Source: Ruminococcaceae bacterium UBA6842
GTDB lineage: Bacteria; Bacillota; Clostridia; Oscillospirales; Acutalibacteraceae
Assembly (NCBI GenBank): GCA_002451855.1
Contig: DKDS01000102.1
Location: 37,876-46,126 of the forward strand
DNA: 8,251 nucleotides
Direction of reading: 5' to 3'
Position 1 is the stretch's first letter. Each line of letters begins with the position of its first letter. Below are positions 5,548 to 8,251 of the stretch, one piece after another. The notes below the pieces were generated by a model. That model did no database searches, was not told where the DNA came from, and was given only the letters and a program-made list of their open reading frames with translations. The translations under genes and the position numbers were made by a program.

Positions 5548-6507
5548 ATGAAAAAAATTATTGCAATATTAACAGTAGCCGTTTTGGCATTAAGCTTCGC
5601 GGGATGCGGAAAAAAGGAATCTAAAGTACTGGTTATCGGAATCAGTCAGTACGGCGAGCACGCTTCGCTTGATAACTGCCGCGAGGGCTTTTTAGAGGGA
5701 CTTAAGGAAGCCGGACTTGAAGAAAACAAGGATTATAAAATTGATTATCAGAATGCTTCGTTTGACAACTCAACCGCAACACAGATAGCGCAGAACTTTT
5801 CCTCAAAAAATGTCGCTCTTATGTGCGCGATAGCAACCCCGTCGGCAACAGCTTGCTTTGCGGCGGCAGAGGATAAGGACATTCCGGTTGTATTCAACGC
5901 CATTACCGATCCCGAGGAGGCAAACCTTACAGAGGGAAATATCACCGGTGTTTCGGATAAGCTTCCCGTAGATCCTCAGCTTGAGCTTATAAGAAAAATT
6001 CAGCCCGACGCTAAAACAATAGGCATTATTTACACCACAAGCGAACCTAACTCGGTTTCCGCCATTGCCGAATACAAGGAAAAAGCCGGCAAATACGGCT
6101 TTACAATAGAGGAAATCGGCGTTGCCGATCAGGCTTCGGTTACACAGGCGGCAGATACTCTTATAAACAAAAAGGTTGACTGCATTACAAACCTTACCGA
6201 TAACAATGTTGTAGGCGTGCTTCCGGCCATTCTTGAGAAGACCAACGCCGCTAAAATTCCGGTATACGGCAGTGAAATAGAACAGGTTAAAAAGGGCTGT
6301 GTTGCTTCCGCCGGTATTGATTATATCGAGCTTGGCAAAATGGCAGGCAAGCAGGCGGCTAAAATATTAAAGGGTGAGGCAAAGGCTTCGGATATGCCTT
6401 ATGAAACGGTTACAGAGTACAGCACCTATGTAAATTCGGACGCCGTTTCGGCTATGGGACTTACCGTTCCTTCGGATATTTCGGAAAAAGCAATAGAGTG
6501 CAAATAA
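5548..6507 (+). CDS. trpX: Tryptophan ABC transporter substrate-binding lipoprotein (TrpX-like)
   Basis: This 319-residue extracytoplasmic binding protein belongs to the ABC_sub_bind (PF04392) type. It begins with a signal peptide: basic MKK, a hydrophobic core (4-16) and lipobox FAGC with the lipidated cysteine at C20, so it is anchored to the outer face of the membrane. Typical segments are VIGISQYGEHASLD (29-42), the NCREGFLEGLKEAG helix, the CAIATPSATA segment (93-102), PVVFNAITDP (113-122) and ITGVSD (132-137). The second lobe has IGIIYTTSEPNS (158-169), NLTDNNVV (215-222) and PVYGSE (238-243). Its SD AAGGAGA (5533-5539) lies 8 bases before the ATG and may be masked by the leader hairpin. 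The protein contains no tryptophan. Ligand assignment rests on the T-box and on homology to the predicted TrpXYZ systems of Firmicutes. Some relatives in this family bind other amino acids or sugars, so the ligand is inferred. Confidence 0.88.
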   Translation: MKKIIAILTVAVLALSFAGCGKKESKVLVIGISQYGEHASLDNCREGFLEGLKEAGLEENKDYKIDYQNASFDNSTATQIAQNFSSKNVALMCAIATPSATACFAAAEDKDIPVVFNAITDPEEANLTEGNITGVSDKLPVDPQLELIRKIQPDAKTIGIIYTTSEPNSVSAIAEYKEKAGKYGFTIEEIGVADQASVTQAADTLINKKVDCITNLTDNNVVGVLPAILEKTNAAKIPVYGSEIEQVKKGCVASAGIDYIELGKMAGKQAAKILKGEAKASDMPYETVTEYSTYVNSDAVSAMGLTVPSDISEKAIECK

Positions 6508-6525
6508 TATATTCGGAGAGAAAAA

Positions 6526-7419
6526 ATGCTTGATTTAATAATAAGCACATTAACACAGGGTTTTATATATGCGATGCTTTCATTTGGCATATATATTACC
6601 TATAAAATACTTGATTTTCCGGATTTGACAGTTGACGGCAGTTTCCCTTTGGGAGCTGCCGTGACCGCTGTTTTGCTTGTTAAGGGCGTTGATCCTTATT
6701 TGACCCTGCTTGCGGCGATTGCCGCAGGAGCGGCTGCCGGATTTATTACGGGCTTTATTCATGTAAGACTTAAGGTGCGTGACCTGCTTGCGGGCATCAT
6801 CACAATGACGGCGCTTTTTTCGGTAAATCTGCAAATTGCGGGCTCCAATCTTTCCGTTGCGAGAAGTGTTGAAACGATTTTTACAGCCGCCCCCACAATG
6901 GCTCTTTTCGGTTCGCTTTCGCTTTTGGAAAGAAAGCTTATCGTATCGCTTTTAATAATGATAATATGCAAGATACTGCTTGATTTGTATTTTAAGACCA
7001 AAAACGGATTTTTGCTTAAAGCGGTAGGCGATAACAGCGCGCTTGTAACCACCTTGGCAAAGGATATGGGCAGAATGAAGATAATCGGTCTTGTTGTGTC
7101 CAACGCGCTTGTAGCGCTTTCGGGCTCTGTTGTATGCCATGAACAGCGTTCCTTTTCGGCAATGATGGGAACGGGGCAGATGGTTTTCGGTCTTGCGGCG
7201 GTTATAATAGGTACTACGCTGTTTAAAAGAATGAGCTTTGTTAAGGGAACTACTGCGGTTATAGCGGGCAGTGTTATATACAAGGCGTGCATACAGGTGG
7301 CAATAAGTCTCGGACTTCCCGCAAACCTGTTAAAGCTTATAACGGCTGTGCTTTTCCTTGCAATACTTGTGCTTGGAAATATAGAGAAAGGCTCGGTGAA
7401 AAAGAATGTTAGAGCTTAA
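6526..7419 (+). CDS. trpY: ABC transporter permease (TrpY-like)
   Basis: This 297-residue integral membrane permease has the LivH/LivM-type fold (BPD_transp_2). Hydrophobic stretches suggest about eight to nine membrane segments, near residues 5-25, 40-52, 58-79, 88-106, 136-155, 185-205, 215-233, 243-263 and 268-285. The cytoplasmic loop around AVGDN (166-170) through AKDMGRMKIIG corresponds to the segment of LivH-like permeases that contacts the ATPase. It would form the channel for the substrate delivered by the lipoprotein, probably as a homodimer because only one permease gene is present. SD GGAGAG (6515-6520) lies 5 bases before the ATG. The gene starts 18 bases after trpX and overlaps trpZ by 14 bp. 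The protein has no tryptophan, which is unusual for a membrane protein and fits a transporter made under tryptophan shortage. Confidence 0.9.
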   Translation: MLDLIISTLTQGFIYAMLSFGIYITYKILDFPDLTVDGSFPLGAAVTAVLLVKGVDPYLTLLAAIAAGAAAGFITGFIHVRLKVRDLLAGIITMTALFSVNLQIAGSNLSVARSVETIFTAAPTMALFGSLSLLERKLIVSLLIMIICKILLDLYFKTKNGFLLKAVGDNSALVTTLAKDMGRMKIIGLVVSNALVALSGSVVCHEQRSFSAMMGTGQMVFGLAAVIIGTTLFKRMSFVKGTTAVIAGSVIYKACIQVAISLGLPANLLKLITAVLFLAILVLGNIEKGSVKKNVRA

Positions 7420-8179
7420 AAATATTTCCAAAATTTATAATCCGGGTCTTGTTACAGAGATGTGCCTGTTTGATGATTTTAATTTTACCGTGAACGACGG
7501 CGAGTTTGTCTCGGTAATAGGCAGTAACGGCAGCGGAAAAACCTCAATGCTTAACATTATCTGCGGAAGTATTCCCATAAACGGCGGAGATGTTCTCATA
7601 AACGGTAAAAGCATAAACAAGAAAAAGGATTTTGAGCGTTACGCAAACATAGGCAGAGTTTATCAAAATCCTGCAATGGGCAACTGCCCGAATATGACGA
7701 TACTTGAAAATATGTCGCTTGCGGATAATAAGGGTAAGCCGTTCGGTCTTTCATTTGCGCTTAATAAAAAACGGTTTGATTTTTACAAGGAACAGCTTGC
7801 CGCTTTAGGGCTTGGACTTGAAGACAAGCTTCATGTTAAAATGGGCGCGCTTTCGGGCGGACAAAGACAGGCGGTTTCGCTTTTGATGGCGACCCTGACA
7901 CCGATAGACTTTCTTATTTTAGACGAGCATACGGCGGCGCTTGACCCTAAGACCGCGGAAATTATTATGGAGCTTACAAATAAGATAGTAACCGAAAAGA
8001 AGCTTACGGCAATAATGGTAACGCACAATCTGCGTTATGCGGTAGAGTACGGTTCAAGGCTTATTATGATGGATAAGGGACATATAATTCTCGATAAGCA
8101 GGGTGAGGAAAAGCAAAGCGCGTCAATAGACGATATACTTGAAATATTCAACAGAATAAGCATTGAATGCGGAAATTAA
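7406..8179 (+). CDS. trpZ: ABC transporter ATP-binding protein (TrpZ-like)
   Basis: This 257-residue cytoplasmic ATPase energises the importer. All nucleotide-binding elements are intact: Walker A GSNGSGKT (39-46), Q-loop Q87 in RVYQNP, signature LSGGQRQ (149-155), Walker B FLILDE (169-174), the D-loop within HTAALD (175-180) and the switch histidine H207 in VTHN. The EHTAALDP form of the Walker B/D-loop region is typical of ATPases that work with ABC_sub_bind lipoproteins. The start codon lies inside the end of trpY (14-bp overlap) and has only a weak purine-rich stretch upstream, so it probably relies on coupled translation from trpY. No tryptophan is present. A strong terminator follows one base after the stop codon. 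Confidence 0.94.
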   Translation: MLELKNISKIYNPGLVTEMCLFDDFNFTVNDGEFVSVIGSNGSGKTSMLNIICGSIPINGGDVLINGKSINKKKDFERYANIGRVYQNPAMGNCPNMTILENMSLADNKGKPFGLSFALNKKRFDFYKEQLAALGLGLEDKLHVKMGALSGGQRQAVSLLMATLTPIDFLILDEHTAALDPKTAEIIMELTNKIVTEKKLTAIMVTHNLRYAVEYGSRLIMMDKGHIILDKQGEEKQSASIDDILEIFNRISIECGN

Positions 8180-8217
8180 AAAAATAACGGGATACCTCAA
8201 GGTATCCTGTTATTTTT
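8180..8217 (+). terminator. Terminator of trpXYZ, possibly bidirectional
   Basis: A 17-bp stem (8180-8196 with 8201-8217, one G-U pair) closes a TCAA loop. The 3' arm ends in five T residues, and the 5' arm begins with a run of A residues that supplies a T run on the opposite strand, so transcripts arriving from the right could also stop here. Confidence 0.93.
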
Positions 8218-8220
8218 GTG

Positions 8221-8249
8221 TTGAAAAACCTTTTTAAGTGTGTTAGTAT
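8221..8249 (+). promoter_or_regulatory. Possible promoter for a gene beyond the window
   Basis: TTGAAA (8221-8226) is followed after 17 bp by TAGTAT (8244-8249), preceded by TG one base upstream (8241-8242), an extended -10. It sits just after the trpZ terminator. The -10 has only four consensus bases and the downstream gene is not visible. Confidence 0.42.
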
Positions 8250-8251
8250 GT

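Noticed and set aside
6759..7292. 177-residue open frame on the minus strand within trpY
   Set aside because: It is antisense to a well-supported permease with no promoter or SD seen. Such frames arise as shadows of the coding strand's codon bias, as do the other antisense frames in this window.

Overview
The window looks like chromosomal DNA of a low- to mid-GC anaerobic Firmicute, most likely a gut Clostridia member of the Ruminococcaceae/Oscillospiraceae type. The reasons are the AT-rich intergenic regions with strong Shine-Dalgarno (SD) sites, an oxygen-sensitive 2-hydroxyacyl-CoA dehydratase-type system, a T-box leader, and a Firmicute-style FtsZ. The family-level placement is inference. 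All genes are on the + strand, and no mobile element, CRISPR array, tRNA or rRNA was seen.

Layout: (1) 2-727 is the 3' part of ftsZ, closed by a strong intrinsic terminator (745-776). (2) A sigma-A-like promoter (793-821) precedes a two-gene unit, 885-3845 and 3832-5145, which overlap by 14 bp. The first protein is a double activase (two ASKHA ATPase domains in one chain) fused to a four-cysteine motif and a first dehydratase-like domain (DUF2229/HgdB-like). The second is another dehydratase-like domain. Together they make about 1,423 residues, close to the size of the single-chain activase-dehydratase proteins common in anaerobes. The substrate is unknown. (3) A promoter whose -35 box lies inside the end of the second gene drives a 5' leader holding a tryptophan-type T-box riboswitch (specifier TGG, antiterminator/terminator switch). 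A 14-codon ORF with its own strong SD and one Trp codon follows, and then a three-gene ABC importer (trpX-trpY-trpZ; 5548-8179) ending at a strong, potentially bidirectional terminator (8180-8217). A possible promoter for a gene beyond the window begins at 8221.

How the parts fit: the first two genes would use ATP to push a low-potential electron into an Fe-S dehydratase/reductase. The importer is a lipoprotein, a LivH-like permease and an ATPase. It is assigned to tryptophan because the T-box reads uncharged tRNA-Trp and because the three proteins (873 residues) contain no tryptophan at all. The only in-frame TGG codon downstream of the riboswitch is the one in the small leader ORF. That arrangement suggests a second, translational layer of tryptophan sensing, comparable in layout to the T-box plus leader-peptide control of the anti-TRAP operon in Bacillus subtilis, and it is the most interesting observation here.
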